This document shows, in pieces, positions 1 to 9,455 of a stretch of 64,000 nt of DNA. Positions within the stretch are counted from its first letter, which is position 1. The number at the start of each line of letters is the position of its first letter. The stretch covers positions 2,294,001 to 2,358,000 of the forward strand of contig NZ_LT629786.1 of assembly GCF_900105675.1 (NCBI RefSeq), written 5' to 3'. Origin of the DNA: Pseudomonas synxantha. Lineage in GTDB: Bacteria; Pseudomonadota; Gammaproteobacteria; Pseudomonadales; Pseudomonadaceae. Both the position numbers and the translations under genes were made by a program. The notes under the pieces are model-generated. The model ran no database searches, was not told where the DNA came from, and saw only the letters and a list, made by a program, of their open reading frames with translations.

Positions 1-1484
1 GAGTTGGGCTCATCCAGCACGATCAGGCGCGGGTTGCCGTACAGGGCGCGGGCCAGGGCTACCCGCTGTTTCTGGCCACCGGACAGGCCGCCGCCGTTGT
101 CGCCCAGCACGGTGTCATAGCCTTGGGGCAGGCGCAGGATCAGTTCGTGTACACCGGCCTGTTGCGCGGCCTTGACCACCTGCTCCGGGTCGGCGTCGCG
201 AAAGCGCGCGATGTTGTCAGCGATGCTGCCGCTGAACAGCTCGATGTCCTGGGGCAAATATCCGATATGCGGACCGAGGTCGTCGCGGTCCCAACGATGG
301 ATATCCGCGCCGTCCAGGCGCACGGTGCCGGCCAGGGTCGGCCAGACGCCCACCAGCACCCGAGCCAGGGTGGACTTGCCGGAGCCCGACGCGCCCAGCA
401 CACCGAGCACTTCCCCGGCCGCCAGGTTGAAGCTGACCTGATGCAAAGTCGCCATGCGTCGCCCCGGCGGACCGGCGCTGACCTGCTCGAAACTGACCTG
501 GCCCTTGGGTGCCGGCAAGGCCATCTGCTCGACTTCCGGGGGGAATTCGCGCAGCAGTTCGTCGAGGCGCTGGTAGGCCAGCTTGGCCGAGCTCCATTGC
601 TTCCACACGGCAATCAGCTGGTCGATGGGGCTGAGTACGCGGCCCATCAGGATGGAGCCTGCGATCATCATACCGGCGGTCATTTCACCCCTGATCACCA
701 GGAAGGCGCCGAGGCCCAATACCAGGGATTGCAGGCACAGGCGCAGGGATTTACTCAGGGAGCTGATCACCGAACCGGTATCGCTGGCCTTGTTCTGGAA
801 ACCGAGAAATTGCGCGTGCACGCCAAACCAACGCTGGCGCAGCGCGCCGAGCATGCCCATGGCCTGGATTGTCTCGGCGTTGTGCAAGTGGCTGGTGGCC
901 AACTGGGTGGATTGCTGGGAGAAGATACTCGCTTCGCCCAACGGTTTTTTCGTCAGGTATTCATTCAGGCACGCCAGCCCAATCAACAGCACCGCACCGG
1001 CCGTGGCCAGCACGCCGAGCCACACGTTGAAGAGGAAAATCACGAACAGGTAGATCGGAAACCACGGCGCATCGAAGAATGCGAACAGCGCAGGCCCGGT
1101 GATGAATTGGCGGATAGCGGTCAGGTCGCCCAGGGACTGCCCGGCATGCCCCTGGCCGCGCTGCAGGTTGCGCTCGAACGCGGCTTTGTACACGCGCAGG
1201 TTGAAACGCCGCTCCAACTGGCTGCCAATACGAATCACGACAAAACTGCGGACCACTTCCAGCAGGCCGATAAACGCAAAGAAGCCCACGACCATCAGCG
1301 TCAACATCACCAGCGTGGTTTCATTCTGGGAAGACAACACACGGTCATACACTTGCAGCATGTAAATCGACGGTACCAGCATCAGCAGGTTAATCAGCGC
1401 CGTAAAGCAGCCGACGCTGATCAAAATACTCTTGTATTCACCCAACGCCCTGAATAAGGGCGCAACCCCATGGGACTTCGCCAT
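1..1484 (-). CDS. aprD: Type I secretion ABC transporter ATPase AprD (3' end missing)
   Basis: Inner-membrane ATPase/permease of the alkaline protease type I secretion system; it would work with AprE (membrane fusion) and AprF (outer membrane), which lie outside the window. The reading frame opens at the ATG at 1484, preceded by AGGAAG, and runs off the left edge after about 494 codons. The first part holds hydrophobic membrane segments. The nucleotide-binding domain follows, with a Walker [10 protein letters not shown] (coded near 370-400), the ABC signature LSGGQKQR (near 70-95) and a Walker B ending in LDEP at the window edge. It lies just downstream of the protease and its inhibitor on the same strand, the usual aprA-inh-aprDEF order. 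Family assignment is firm; the name AprD rests on context. Confidence 0.93.
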   Translation of the reverse strand, partial: MAKSHGVAPLFRALGEYKSILISVGCFTALINLLMLVPSIYMLQVYDRVLSSQNETTLVMLTLMVVGFFAFIGLLEVVRSFVVIRIGSQLERRFNLRVYKAAFERNLQRGQGHAGQSLGDLTAIRQFITGPALFAFFDAPWFPIYLFVIFLFNVWLGVLATAGAVLLIGLACLNEYLTKKPLGEASIFSQQSTQLATSHLHNAETIQAMGMLGALRQRWFGVHAQFLGFQNKASDTGSVISSLSKSLRLCLQSLVLGLGAFLVIRGEMTAGMMIAGSILMGRVLSPIDQLIAVWKQWSSAKLAYQRLDELLREFPPEVEQMALPAPKGQVSFEQVSAGPPGRRMATLHQVSFNLAAGEVLGVLGASGSGKSTLARVLVGVWPTLAGTVRLDGADIHRWDRDDLGPHIGYLPQDIELFSGSIADNIARFRDADPEQVVKAAQQAGVHELILRLPQGYDTVLGDNGGGLSGGQKQRVALARALYGNPRLIVLDEPN

Positions 1485-1585
1485 ATTATTTGATCTTCCT
1501 TGGAGCGAATGACGCGCAATAATCACCCTTGCCCCAAACAGGGCTCGGCCAACTATTAAATCTAGTTATATGCTTATAACTTGAA

Positions 1586-1954
1586 CTAAGGCATCCGTTT
1601 CAGCTCGACAACTTCCCCGGCTTTAGTGCGGGCTTGATATTCACCCTCGCTTTGACGATTCAAGTGCGTAATCCCTGAACCCTCAGCGTTAAACAGCCAA
1701 ATACCATCCGGTGTGGGCGACCAGGTCAGTGGCTTATCGCCCAGCCATTGCGCGGCACACGCGATATCGCCATCCAGGGAATTGGCCTGCTCCAGCAACT
1801 CCAGGGCACACACCTTATCCTGCTGCTTCAACTCCCAATGCCCGGCCAATTGCGCGGTGGTGGGTAAAACCAGACTGCTCGCCATTGCATGGGCTCCTGC
1901 CGACACGAACAACACCTGCGATACACAGGCGATCAAATGGGAAAAACGCGGCAT
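1586..1954 (-). CDS. inh: Alkaline protease inhibitor (Inh/AprI family)
   Basis: Small periplasmic inhibitor that protects the producing cell from its own serralysin. The 122-residue product has an N-terminal signal peptide (hydrophobic stretch ending around AHAMA) followed by the compact Inh domain: a GHWELKQQ segment, the two cysteines typical of the family (in KVCALELLE and DIACAAQW) and a C-terminal EVVELKRM. I chose the ATG at 1954 because GGAG lies 7 bases upstream; in-frame ATGs at 1966 and 1969 lack a comparable site. It sits between the protease gene and the secretion ATPase gene, the usual position. Confidence 0.9.
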   Translation of the reverse strand: MPRFSHLIACVSQVLFVSAGAHAMASSLVLPTTAQLAGHWELKQQDKVCALELLEQANSLDGDIACAAQWLGDKPLTWSPTPDGIWLFNAEGSGITHLNRQSEGEYQARTKAGEVVELKRMP

Positions 1955-2002
1955 TTCAAGCTCCATCATAGAGCGCGGCGCCGAAGCACCGCGCGCTTCA
2001 CA

Positions 2003-3436
2003 TCACGCCACGATGTCGCTGACCGCTGCCTGGCCTACGGTGGTGACGAGGAAATCCGCCACGCCGTGCCCGGAGAAGTCCACGGCCAACGTACCCAGGT
2101 TGGTGCCTGAGGCGTAGGACAGAACAGCATCGCCGGCATGCCCGGTGAATGCATTGACGAAGGTCACGCCCGCACCCTTGGTGATACCGGACAGGTCGAT
2201 CTTGTCCGAACCCGAGGTGAAGTCGAAGAGCTTGTCCGCAGCGCCTGGCCGGGAGTCGGAACTGGCACCGTACACGAAGGTATCGCTGCCGGCGCCGCCC
2301 CACAGTTGGTCCGCACCGCCACCACCGTAGATGAGGTCGTTGCCGGCCCCGCCCTTGATGAGGTTAGCGGCTTGGTTACCAATGATCAGGTCGTTGCCCG
2401 CGCCACCAAAGGCGTTCTCGACGGTGACGCCCTTGGCGATGGACACGTTGCCCACCAGGCCACCGACGTCGGAGAACGAGGTGGCATTGAGATTGATCTT
2501 CTGGTTTTGAGTGAAACCGGAGAAGTCCAGGGTGTCATTGCCACCACCGTCCCAGACCGAGAACACCAGCTTGTCGGCATTGGATGTGGCGCTGAGGAAA
2601 TCACGCCCGGTGTTGGAGTTGAACCCGTAGGTGGTGTCACCGGCACGGGTGTTGAGGTTGGCACCGTAGAGCTTCTGGATCGCGGCGATGTCGTCGATCA
2701 GCGGGCCGGAAGCGTAAGCCTCGACGCCGCCTTTGCTGAAGTTCTGGTTGGTGTTGCTCTCGCTCCAGTAACTCATGAGGCTGTAGCCGCGCGTGTCCTG
2801 TCCATAGGTCGCGTCGTTGTAGGTCGGGTTGCCATTCCCGGCGTTGTAGTCGCCAGGGTGAGCCAGGCCCAGGGTGTGGCCGATTTCATGGGTGAGGGTT
2901 TGCCGGCCATAGTTGTTCAGGTCCGGGGTCTTGTTCGGCGTGTAGCTGTTGTTGGTCAGGTACCACGAGGTGCCGTCGTAGCCAGCGCCAGTGCCGGGCA
3001 GGTAAGCGAACGCCGCCGCGCCGTCCTGGCCGCTGCTGTAATTGCCGAAGGTCATGTGACCATCACCACCGCTGGCTTTCTCGGTGAAGGTGACGTTGGC
3101 AACGTCCGACCAGGATTGCATGGCCAGTGCGGCCTGTGCTTTCTGCTGGGCGTTGAACTGGCTGAACCCTGAGATGCCATGTTTGTTCATGGTGCTCTGG
3201 GTAGCCGAGGTGAGGAAGGTGTAGGTCAGATCGATCTTGCCGTTGCCATCAAAGTCCCGGTACGCGGCGCCATCCCGCAACAGCTGGGTAGCTGCCTGGT
3301 CGACGGTGTAGGACGGTTTGCCATTGACCGTGAGGTTGCCGCCACGGTCATACAAATGGCTGAAACTATCGATTTGCGAGTAAGCAGTGCTGGCTTGCGC
3401 GGCAGATACAATAGCCTTGTCTTTTACTTTTGACAT
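2003..3436 (-). CDS. aprA: Serralysin-type alkaline metalloprotease AprA
   Basis: Secreted zinc endopeptidase (family M10B) exported by the adjacent type I system. The 477-residue product shows the zinc motif [11 protein letters not shown] (H183, E184, H187, H193) and the Met-turn SLMSYW (M221, Y223). The C-terminal half has glycine-rich calcium-binding nonapeptides (about residues 342-385, such as [11 protein letters not shown] and GGAGSDTF) followed by the beta-roll and secretion signal region. There is no N-terminal Sec signal, as expected for type I substrates. Length matches AprA/AprX of fluorescent pseudomonads (about 475-480). It is the first gene of the aprA-inh-aprD run and is preceded by a long spacer that should hold its promoter. 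Confidence 0.97.
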   Translation of the reverse strand: MSKVKDKAIVSAAQASTAYSQIDSFSHLYDRGGNLTVNGKPSYTVDQAATQLLRDGAAYRDFDGNGKIDLTYTFLTSATQSTMNKHGISGFSQFNAQQKAQAALAMQSWSDVANVTFTEKASGGDGHMTFGNYSSGQDGAAAFAYLPGTGAGYDGTSWYLTNNSYTPNKTPDLNNYGRQTLTHEIGHTLGLAHPGDYNAGNGNPTYNDATYGQDTRGYSLMSYWSESNTNQNFSKGGVEAYASGPLIDDIAAIQKLYGANLNTRAGDTTYGFNSNTGRDFLSATSNADKLVFSVWDGGGNDTLDFSGFTQNQKINLNATSFSDVGGLVGNVSIAKGVTVENAFGGAGNDLIIGNQAANLIKGGAGNDLIYGGGGADQLWGGAGSDTFVYGASSDSRPGAADKLFDFTSGSDKIDLSGITKGAGVTFVNAFTGHAGDAVLSYASGTNLGTLAVDFSGHGVADFLVTTVGQAAVSDIVA

Positions 3437-3804
3437 AAACGTACTTCCTTGTTTGCAAGTGCATCAGTCTTTGTTCGATAGGAACCTCGCGGGCGAGGAT
3501 AGTCCTATCACTCACCTCTTTTGAAGGCGTAAGAAAACTGACACAACTTGAAATCTTTCGTCTACCACTATTTCCACGGCTAAAATGTGACGCAGGTTCA
3601 ACTTGAGTAAGTCGCACGTAGTGTTTACTGGGAACCCTTGCTTTTTAGCCGCCTCGTTTGACGCCGTGATATTTAAATATTAAATAGCAGTAAAGCCGCT
3701 CGAGTTGAGCGGCGCACTTGAATAATGGATCCAATATATTGTCACGGTGTCAATGGCAGCATTAAAGAGCCATCATTCGCACTACTAAAGCGCGTTGTCC
3801 CCTA
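3437..3804. other. Spacer upstream of aprA
   Basis: This 368-bp AT-richer spacer separates the aprA start from the 3' end of the peptidase gene, both on the minus strand. It should contain the aprA promoter. It also contains a GCCGCTC/GAGCGGC hairpin (listed separately). I see no convincing gene here; short open frames lack coding character. Confidence 0.5.
3695..3713 (-). terminator. Possible terminator of the peptidase/permease operon
   Basis: A perfect 7-bp inverted repeat (GCCGCTC, 5-base loop, GAGCGGC). Read on the minus strand it is followed by TTTA. It lies about 90 bases past the stop codon of the minus-strand peptidase gene. The T-run is short, so this is only a candidate. Confidence 0.4.
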
Positions 3805-4908
3805 TTACCGGGACATACACCACCCGCACTTGTGCAATGCTTCAAAGAGCGTCTCGCCGGTCAGCCCAGGCACTTTGACGCCCTCTTGCGTGCTCATGTC
3901 TTCGCCCGCCAGTATCGCGTTGATGATCGCTTCTTCCACTGCCTCGGCCGCAGCGCTGAACAGCGGCGAGATATGATCGTTATTGACCATGTGCAGCGCC
4001 GTTTGCAGTGGCAGGTCTCTACGCCCGTAGTCTGCCGGCGGCAAATCCTGGTTACCGGTGGCAAAGGCTAAAAACAGGTCGCCACTGGAATCCTCGGTGC
4101 CACCCCCGGTGCGCGCGATGCCAATGGATGCACGCTGCGCCAGGCGTTGGCATTGGTGGGGCAGCAACGGTGCGTCGGTGGCAATAATCACCACGATAGA
4201 CCCCATGCCGGGCGTACCCTGCTCGGCGAAAGGCGAGGCAATATCCATCAAGTGGCGCCCCACTGGATAACCATCGACCCGCAGCTCCTGGCGCTTGCCA
4301 TGGTTGGCCTGCACCAGCACGCCGACTGTCCAGCCGCCCTGCTCCGCCGGCAAACGCCGTGACGCCGTGCCGATGCCGCCCTTGAACTCATGGCAGATCA
4401 TGCCGGTGCCGCCGCCCACCGCGCCCTCCTGCACCGGGCCGCTTTCAGCGTTTTCCAGGGCCTGGCGTACATGCTCAGGTTGCACATGCTGGCCCCAGAT
4501 ATCGTTGAGCAAGCCGTCGTAGGTTTCCATGACCACCGGCATGCACCAGTACACCGCGGGGTCCGCCAGGCGCTCGCGCTCCAGGGCGATCAAGGTGTCA
4601 CGCACAATCCCGATGCTGTGGGTGTTGGTAATCGCCATCGGCGTGGTCAGCAGACCCGCCTCGCTGATCCACTCAAGGCCGGTGGCGTCGCCGTTGCCAT
4701 TGAGCACGTGGTAACCGGCGAAACAAGGTTGGTGCCGCGCCTCGCCGGCACGCGGTTGGATCAACGTGACCCCGGTTCGCACCTGCTTGCCGTCGATCTC
4801 TGCCTTGAGCGTGGTGTGACCCACGCGAACCCCGGGAACATCGGTGATGGCATTCAATTCGCCGGGCGTGCCCAGCCCCAACGTGATGCCCAATTGACGT
4901 GCACGCAT
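3805..4908 (-). CDS. P1-family N-terminal-nucleophile aminopeptidase (DmpA/BapA type)
   Basis: Self-processing amidohydrolase of peptidase family S58. Relatives release N-terminal L-amino acids, D-alanine esters or beta-amino acids from peptides. The 367-residue product has the family features: an opening GTPGELNAITDVPGVRVGH, a GGGTGMICHEFKGGIGTASR block, and the autocleavage site G-SIVVIIATDAPLLP. The serine there (about residue 237 from the chosen start) becomes the N-terminal nucleophile of the beta chain. The start is the ATG at 4908, where AAGGAG sits 5 bases upstream. That Shine-Dalgarno overlaps the stop codon of the upstream permease gene, so the two genes are translationally coupled. 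This suggests uptake and hydrolysis of one small peptide or amino acid amide; the substrate is unknown. Confidence 0.9.
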   Translation of the reverse strand: MRARQLGITLGLGTPGELNAITDVPGVRVGHTTLKAEIDGKQVRTGVTLIQPRAGEARHQPCFAGYHVLNGNGDATGLEWISEAGLLTTPMAITNTHSIGIVRDTLIALERERLADPAVYWCMPVVMETYDGLLNDIWGQHVQPEHVRQALENAESGPVQEGAVGGGTGMICHEFKGGIGTASRRLPAEQGGWTVGVLVQANHGKRQELRVDGYPVGRHLMDIASPFAEQGTPGMGSIVVIIATDAPLLPHQCQRLAQRASIGIARTGGGTEDSSGDLFLAFATGNQDLPPADYGRRDLPLQTALHMVNNDHISPLFSAAAEAVEEAIINAILAGEDMSTQEGVKVPGLTGETLFEALHKCGWCMSR

Positions 4909-4917
4909 ACCCACTCC

Positions 4918-6282
4918 TTACAGTTTCTGGAACGCCGGGCTCAACCGGCCACTGATGCAATACAGAATCACCGACAAGGCCAGCAAGCCGATGATGATCA
5001 TGATGTCGCGCACCGATGCCTCCAGGATCAAGGTCACCAGCAGGTACCCCGCGCCGAGTACCGCCAGCAAGGCCGGCAGCGGCCACAACGGCATGCGATA
5101 GGGATGCTCGCGATCACGCAGCAGGACCCGGCTCATCAGCGCACTCAGCGCCACCACCAGGTACACCAGCATGATCAGCAAGACGCTGAACGAGGTCAGG
5201 TCGGCCAGGTTCGAGCTGAAACTCAACAGCGCCGAAGGAATCGCCAGGAACAGCGTCGCCAGCCACGGCGAATCCCAGCGCGGGTGAATGCGCGTGAACA
5301 GCTTGTTGATGCTCGGCGTCCACAACGCATCACGACCGCTGCTGAACACCACCCGGCCAATCTGGATGACGATGGCGACAATGGCATTGAACACCGACAG
5401 GAAGATCCCGGCACTGACCAGTCGCGACAGGGTTTCATTGCCATGGCTGGTCAACAGGTAACCGATGGGATCGGGGCTGCTGATCATCGCGCTCAGGGAC
5501 GGCGCGCCAATCAACAATGCCGTGATCGGCACGAGCTCGATCACCACCACCAGGCCCAGGGACCACAACACCGCCTTGTGTACGCCCTTGCCGCCGCATT
5601 TCATGTCTTCGGCCAGCAACACCGCCGGGCCGTAACCATTGAACGAGAACAGACCGATGCCAACCGCGCCGATCACCAGGGCCCAGGGCGCCAGGTGCAA
5701 CACGCCGTTTTCGACGATCTGCGGCTGGAACAACACACTGGCCGGCTGTACCGGGTTGCCGAAGCCGATCACCACGATCACCAGCAGGGCCGCCACTTCC
5801 AACAGCAGGCACGTGCCGGTGATCCAGGCATTGAGCTTGATATTGAGAATACCCAGGGCATAGCTGGATACCACAATTACCAGGGCGACGGTCTGTGAGT
5901 CGAAATTCGTGCCCAGGGCATTATTCAGGTAAGTGGCCGCCCCCGTTGCCAGCACCGGCGGGATAAACAACAACATCACCAGCACGGTCAGGAACGTCGC
6001 GTAGCCGGCCATGCCGCCAAACACCCGCTTGGCATACACATACTCACCCCCGGCGCTGTTATGGGCACGGCCCAGCTCCGCGTAACAGAAGGCGAACATC
6101 AGCGCGAGCAACGCGGCCATCACAAAAGCGAGGAACACGCCGCTGCCCGCCTGCTGGATGGCAAACGGGGCGATCACGAATACGGAACTGGCCGGCGTTA
6201 CCGCGGAAACGGTAATCGCCACTACATCAAAGACGCTCAGGGTGGGCTTGAGCACGCCATCGGGCGCGGGAGTAGCGCTCAT
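4918..6282 (-). CDS. APC-family amino acid permease
   Basis: Inner-membrane secondary transporter of the amino acid-polyamine-organocation superfamily. The 454-residue product has about 12 hydrophobic segments and the family's N-terminal pattern (VAITVSAVTPASSVF, then the conserved AELGRAHNSAGGEYVYAKRVFG region). Its stop codon overlaps the ribosome binding site of the DmpA/BapA-type peptidase, so the two form an operon and the cargo is probably an amino acid derivative processed by that enzyme. Substrate cannot be read from sequence. The divergent LuxR-type gene may regulate it. Confidence 0.9.
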   Translation of the reverse strand: MSATPAPDGVLKPTLSVFDVVAITVSAVTPASSVFVIAPFAIQQAGSGVFLAFVMAALLALMFAFCYAELGRAHNSAGGEYVYAKRVFGGMAGYATFLTVLVMLLFIPPVLATGAATYLNNALGTNFDSQTVALVIVVSSYALGILNIKLNAWITGTCLLLEVAALLVIVVIGFGNPVQPASVLFQPQIVENGVLHLAPWALVIGAVGIGLFSFNGYGPAVLLAEDMKCGGKGVHKAVLWSLGLVVVIELVPITALLIGAPSLSAMISSPDPIGYLLTSHGNETLSRLVSAGIFLSVFNAIVAIVIQIGRVVFSSGRDALWTPSINKLFTRIHPRWDSPWLATLFLAIPSALLSFSSNLADLTSFSVLLIMLVYLVVALSALMSRVLLRDREHPYRMPLWPLPALLAVLGAGYLLVTLILEASVRDIMIIIGLLALSVILYCISGRLSPAFQKL

Positions 6283-6480
6283 ATCGTTATCCTCTGTCGT
6301 TGTTTTTGGTGTGAGGCAGAAACGAAAAATGATGTTTTTGCGGGATATGCTTCCCGTTGGATGACTGCGACGTTATCGGCCCTGGATCTATCAGCCAATT
6401 CCCCTATTGGCGTACTCCCCTTGACGATGCCCGCTAAAAGCCGAACCCTTGGCCGATATTTCGATGATGGAGCCAGGTAC

Positions 6481-7266
6481 ATGCATCTGTTCAGGGAAAT
6501 CGGCATGCATGCGGGGTTGGGTCGCACCCTGTCCCAGATCGGCACTGAGCGGTTCTGGAAACAGCTGGTGCTGTTGCTGCACCAATGCCTGCCCTTCGAT
6601 AACGCCCTGGCGATTTTCTACCCGCTGGATGGCCCGCCCCAGGCCCTGGAGGAATACGACGCCCAACCCAGCAGCAAACCTGCTTCGATGCTGGTGTACC
6701 TCAATGGCCTGTACCTGCTCGATCCGTTTTACCAGGCGTGCCGCGAGCACTATGCCAGCGGCGTTTACCGCCTGGAGGAAGTGGCGCCGGACCATTTCCG
6801 TCAGAGTGAGTACTTCCTCAACTACTTCCACGACAACGTGTTGGAAGACGAGGTGCAATTTATCCTGCAATTGCCCGGCGCGGGCACGCTGTCACTGTCG
6901 CTGGGCATGCAGCGACGGTTCAGTTTCGAGGAAACCGGGCTGTTGACCACGCTGGCGGCCTGGGTGCTGCCGCTGATGCTGCAGCACTGGCAACAAAGCA
7001 CTCAGCGGGCTCCGGCGATGGACAGCCAGATCCGAGACGCATTGAGCCACTTTGGCAGTGGTGTGCTCTCGGATCGCGAACTGGAAATCGCCCGCCTGGT
7101 ATTACGCGGTTTTTCTTCCAAGGCCATGGCCGAACGCCTCAAGATCTCGCCGGACACGGTGAAAGTGCATCGTAGGCATTTGTACGCCAAGCTGGACATC
7201 TCGTCCCAGCCCGAGTTATTTTCATTATTCATCCAATCATTGGGGCACGACCTGGATAATCCGTAG
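6481..7266 (+). CDS. LuxR-family transcriptional regulator
   Basis: A 261-residue regulator with a C-terminal LuxR-type helix-turn-helix beginning near residue 196 (LSDRELEIARLVLRGFSSKAMAERL, then TVKVHRRHLYAKLDI). The N-terminal 190 residues lack a recognisable receiver or autoinducer-binding signature, so the input signal is unknown. The open frame extends upstream, but I chose the ATG at 6481 because GGAG lies 8 bases before it; 6427 is an alternative. It is divergent from the permease/peptidase operon, which makes that operon a plausible target (inference). Its stop lies 2 bases from the stop of the convergent RTX-tail gene. Confidence 0.85.
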   Translation: MHLFREIGMHAGLGRTLSQIGTERFWKQLVLLLHQCLPFDNALAIFYPLDGPPQALEEYDAQPSSKPASMLVYLNGLYLLDPFYQACREHYASGVYRLEEVAPDHFRQSEYFLNYFHDNVLEDEVQFILQLPGAGTLSLSLGMQRRFSFEETGLLTTLAAWVLPLMLQHWQQSTQRAPAMDSQIRDALSHFGSGVLSDRELEIARLVLRGFSSKAMAERLKISPDTVKVHRRHLYAKLDISSQPELFSLFIQSLGHDLDNP

Positions 7267-7268
7267 GT

Positions 7269-7736
7269 TTAATCCGAATGAAAGAAGTTGATATGCTCCG
7301 GCAATAGATTGACACCGTCAACGCGCACAGAAAAGTTCGGACCCTCAGGGGTGACTTTGATATTCAAGGTACTCACGCCAAACTCATGACTCAACTGCAC
7401 ATCACCGACGTCCACGGGTGGGCCCGGTTGAATGTTAATGGCCGATATATTGTGATCTTTTAGTACCAATGACACATCGATCTCGTCTTCCTTGGGGTTG
7501 AAGTTCAAGATCGTGTCCGGATCATCGCTGAGGGAGTCGGTACTTTGCTCATATTTGAATGTATTTTCACCTTGCCGGCCCACCAGTTGGTCGGCGCCAC
7601 CGCCGCCGATAAGCACTGAGGGCTCGCGGCGCTGGGCTTCCAGGCGCTCGCGCTGGTCTGTGCCGCGCAAGACAGGATGGCTATTTTCTGGCTGGGTCCA
7701 CGTGCCACCTGTTGGAAGGCTTTGTATGGAAGACAT
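7269..7736 (-). CDS. Small orphan RTX/serralysin C-terminal-domain protein
   Basis: A 155-residue protein that resembles only the tail of serralysins. It has a single glycine-rich repeat ([19 protein letters not shown], residues about 44-62) followed by a beta-roll continuation (DTILNFNPKEDEIDVS). It parallels the AprA segment [20 protein letters not shown] plus DKIDLS. There is no protease domain and no Sec signal peptide. AAGGTG lies 6 bases upstream of the ATG. Since the AprDEF exporter is encoded 6 kb away, export by that route is plausible but inferred. Alternatives are a degraded protease tail or a small calcium-binding secreted protein. Confidence 0.75.
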   Translation of the reverse strand: MSSIQSLPTGGTWTQPENSHPVLRGTDQRERLEAQRREPSVLIGGGGADQLVGRQGENTFKYEQSTDSLSDDPDTILNFNPKEDEIDVSLVLKDHNISAINIQPGPPVDVGDVQLSHEFGVSTLNIKVTPEGPNFSVRVDGVNLLPEHINFFHSD

Positions 7737-7946
7737 TTAAATCACCTTTTAGATAATGCGTTTATGTGAAAGTGTTACGTGCAGCGGACCGAAATCTCTC
7801 ACACTGCAAACAACACTTTCCATGCGTAATATTTGACATCAAATGTCTTAAATATGACGTCATTATCTATTCAAGCGCTTTCGACGGTTAATGCCTGCCA
7901 ACGGATATGCAAAAGACTGGCTTACAGGGTAAGCCAGCTCACTTGA

Positions 7947-9026
7947 TCAGCGCCCTGTGCGAATGGTATTCCACACTCGCGTGCGAATCCGATCAATGTT
8001 CAACGGCATGGCTTCCAAGGCAAACAACTTGCCCATCATATCCGGGCTCGGATACACCTTGGTGTCCGCCTTGATCGCCGGATCCACCAGGCTATCGGCC
8101 GCCGCGTTGCCGTTGGCGTAATGCACGTAGTTGGTAATGCTGGCCATCACTTCCGGGCGAAGCAGGTAGTTCATGAAGGCATAGCCGGCTTTTTCATCGG
8201 GCGCGTCGGCGGGCATGGCGACCATATCGAACCAGATGGCCGCGCCTTCCTTGGGAATGTTGTAGCCGATGTTCACGCCGTTCCCGGCTTCCTTGGCGCG
8301 GCTTTCGGCCTGCAGGATGTCGCCGGAAAAGCCGACGGCCACGCAGATATCGCCATTGGCCAGGTCGGCGGTGTATTTCGAGGAGTGGAAATACGCCACG
8401 TAAGGCCGCACTTTCATCAGCAGGTCTTCGGCCTTTTTGTAGTCCTCGGGCTTTTTGCTATGGTGCGGCAAGCCCAGGTAGTTCAGCGCTGCCGGCAGCA
8501 GCTCCGGGCCGTTGTCGAGGATGGCTACGCCACATTTTTGCAGCTTGGCCATGTTTTCCGGCTTGAAGATCAGGTCCCAGGAATCCACCGGCGCGTTATC
8601 GCCCAACACGGCCTTGATCTTGTCGATGTTATAGCCGATACCGGTGCTGCCCCACAGGTACGGGAAGCCGTGCTCGTTGCCCGGGTCGTTGTTTTCCACG
8701 GCCTTGAGCAGCACCGGGTTGAGGTTCTTCCAGTTGGGCAACTGTCGCTTGTCGAGCTTTTTCAGGGCGCCGCCCTGGATTTGACGGGCCATGAAGTGAT
8801 TGGACGGGAACACCACGTCGTAGCCGGATTTACCGGTCATCAACTTGCCGTCGAGGGTTTCGTTACTGTCGTACAGGTCGTAGGTGAAACCGATGCCGGT
8901 GTCTTTCTGGAAGTTCTTGGTGGTGTCCGGGGCGATGTAGTCCGACCAGTTGTAGATCTTCACGGTCTCGGCGGCCTGGCTGATGGAGGCCAGCAACATC
9001 AAGGGCAACAGGGCAATGGCTTTCAT
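7947..9026 (-). CDS. Polyamine ABC transporter substrate-binding protein (PotF/SpuD-like)
   Basis: Periplasmic binding protein for putrescine/spermidine-type ligands. The 359-residue product has a signal peptide (MKAIALLPLMLLASISQAA) and the PotF-family pattern: IYNWSDYIAPDT, GYDVVFPSNHFMARQI, LWGSTGIGYN and a C-terminal RTRVWNTIRTGR. No ABC permease or ATPase lies beside it in the window. It ends a minus-strand run of AraC regulator, FAD oxidase, cupin and binding protein, consistent with polyamine or related amine uptake and oxidation. The precise ligand is not determinable. Confidence 0.9.
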   Translation of the reverse strand: MKAIALLPLMLLASISQAAETVKIYNWSDYIAPDTTKNFQKDTGIGFTYDLYDSNETLDGKLMTGKSGYDVVFPSNHFMARQIQGGALKKLDKRQLPNWKNLNPVLLKAVENNDPGNEHGFPYLWGSTGIGYNIDKIKAVLGDNAPVDSWDLIFKPENMAKLQKCGVAILDNGPELLPAALNYLGLPHHSKKPEDYKKAEDLLMKVRPYVAYFHSSKYTADLANGDICVAVGFSGDILQAESRAKEAGNGVNIGYNIPKEGAAIWFDMVAMPADAPDEKAGYAFMNYLLRPEVMASITNYVHYANGNAAADSLVDPAIKADTKVYPSPDMMGKLFALEAMPLNIDRIRTRVWNTIRTGR

Positions 9027-9086
9027 GGTTCGATTTCCTGGCGGTTTTAGGGCTGTTGTTATGGCAGGCGATCAAGGATCAAAGCG

Positions 9087-9428
9087 TTACAGGATCAATA
9101 CGTAGGTCTTGCGCACGGTTTCCTGGATATCCCAGGTGCCGGTGCTGTTGGCCGGCAACATCAGTGCGTCGCCGGCTTGTATATGGAGGGGTTCACCGTT
9201 ATCGGGGGTGAAGGTGCAGCGGCCCTGGATGAAATGGCAAAACTCCTGGGACTTGATCTGCCGGCGCCAGCGCCCCGGGGTGCATTCCCAGATACCGGTC
9301 TCGACCCCATCATCGCGCTCCACGCTCAAGGTCGAGGCCACGGCGATAGGCTCGCCCAGGGGCGCGGCGACCGGTGAGGAGTCCGGCAGACGGGTGTTCA
9401 GTGCGTCTTTGAATTGCGTGATGCTCAT
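9087..9428 (-). CDS. Cupin protein (DUF861/EutQ-like)
   Basis: A 113-residue single-domain cupin with the conserved pattern WECTPGRWRR, EFCHFIQGRCTFTPDNGEP and LHIQAGDALMLPANSTGTWDI. Proteins of this family often accompany amine-oxidising FAD enzymes and polyamine binding proteins in Pseudomonas, as here. Function is unknown; a metal-binding or small-molecule isomerase or sensor role is possible. It lies 27 bases downstream of the oxidase gene and is probably cotranscribed. Confidence 0.85.
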   Translation of the reverse strand: MSITQFKDALNTRLPDSSPVAAPLGEPIAVASTLSVERDDGVETGIWECTPGRWRRQIKSQEFCHFIQGRCTFTPDNGEPLHIQAGDALMLPANSTGTWDIQETVRKTYVLIL

Positions 9429-9455
9429 GGGCTTTTCCCGTGTGAGTGGAACGAC

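Noticed and set aside
2138..3172. 344-codon plus-strand open frame antisense to aprA
   Set aside because: It mirrors the AprA coding frame in GC-rich DNA; it has no domain, a Val/Gly/Glu-heavy composition and no ribosome binding site.
4390..5898. 502-codon plus-strand open frame
   Set aside because: It runs antisense across the peptidase and permease genes; its His/Gln/Arg-rich composition is typical of a shadow frame.
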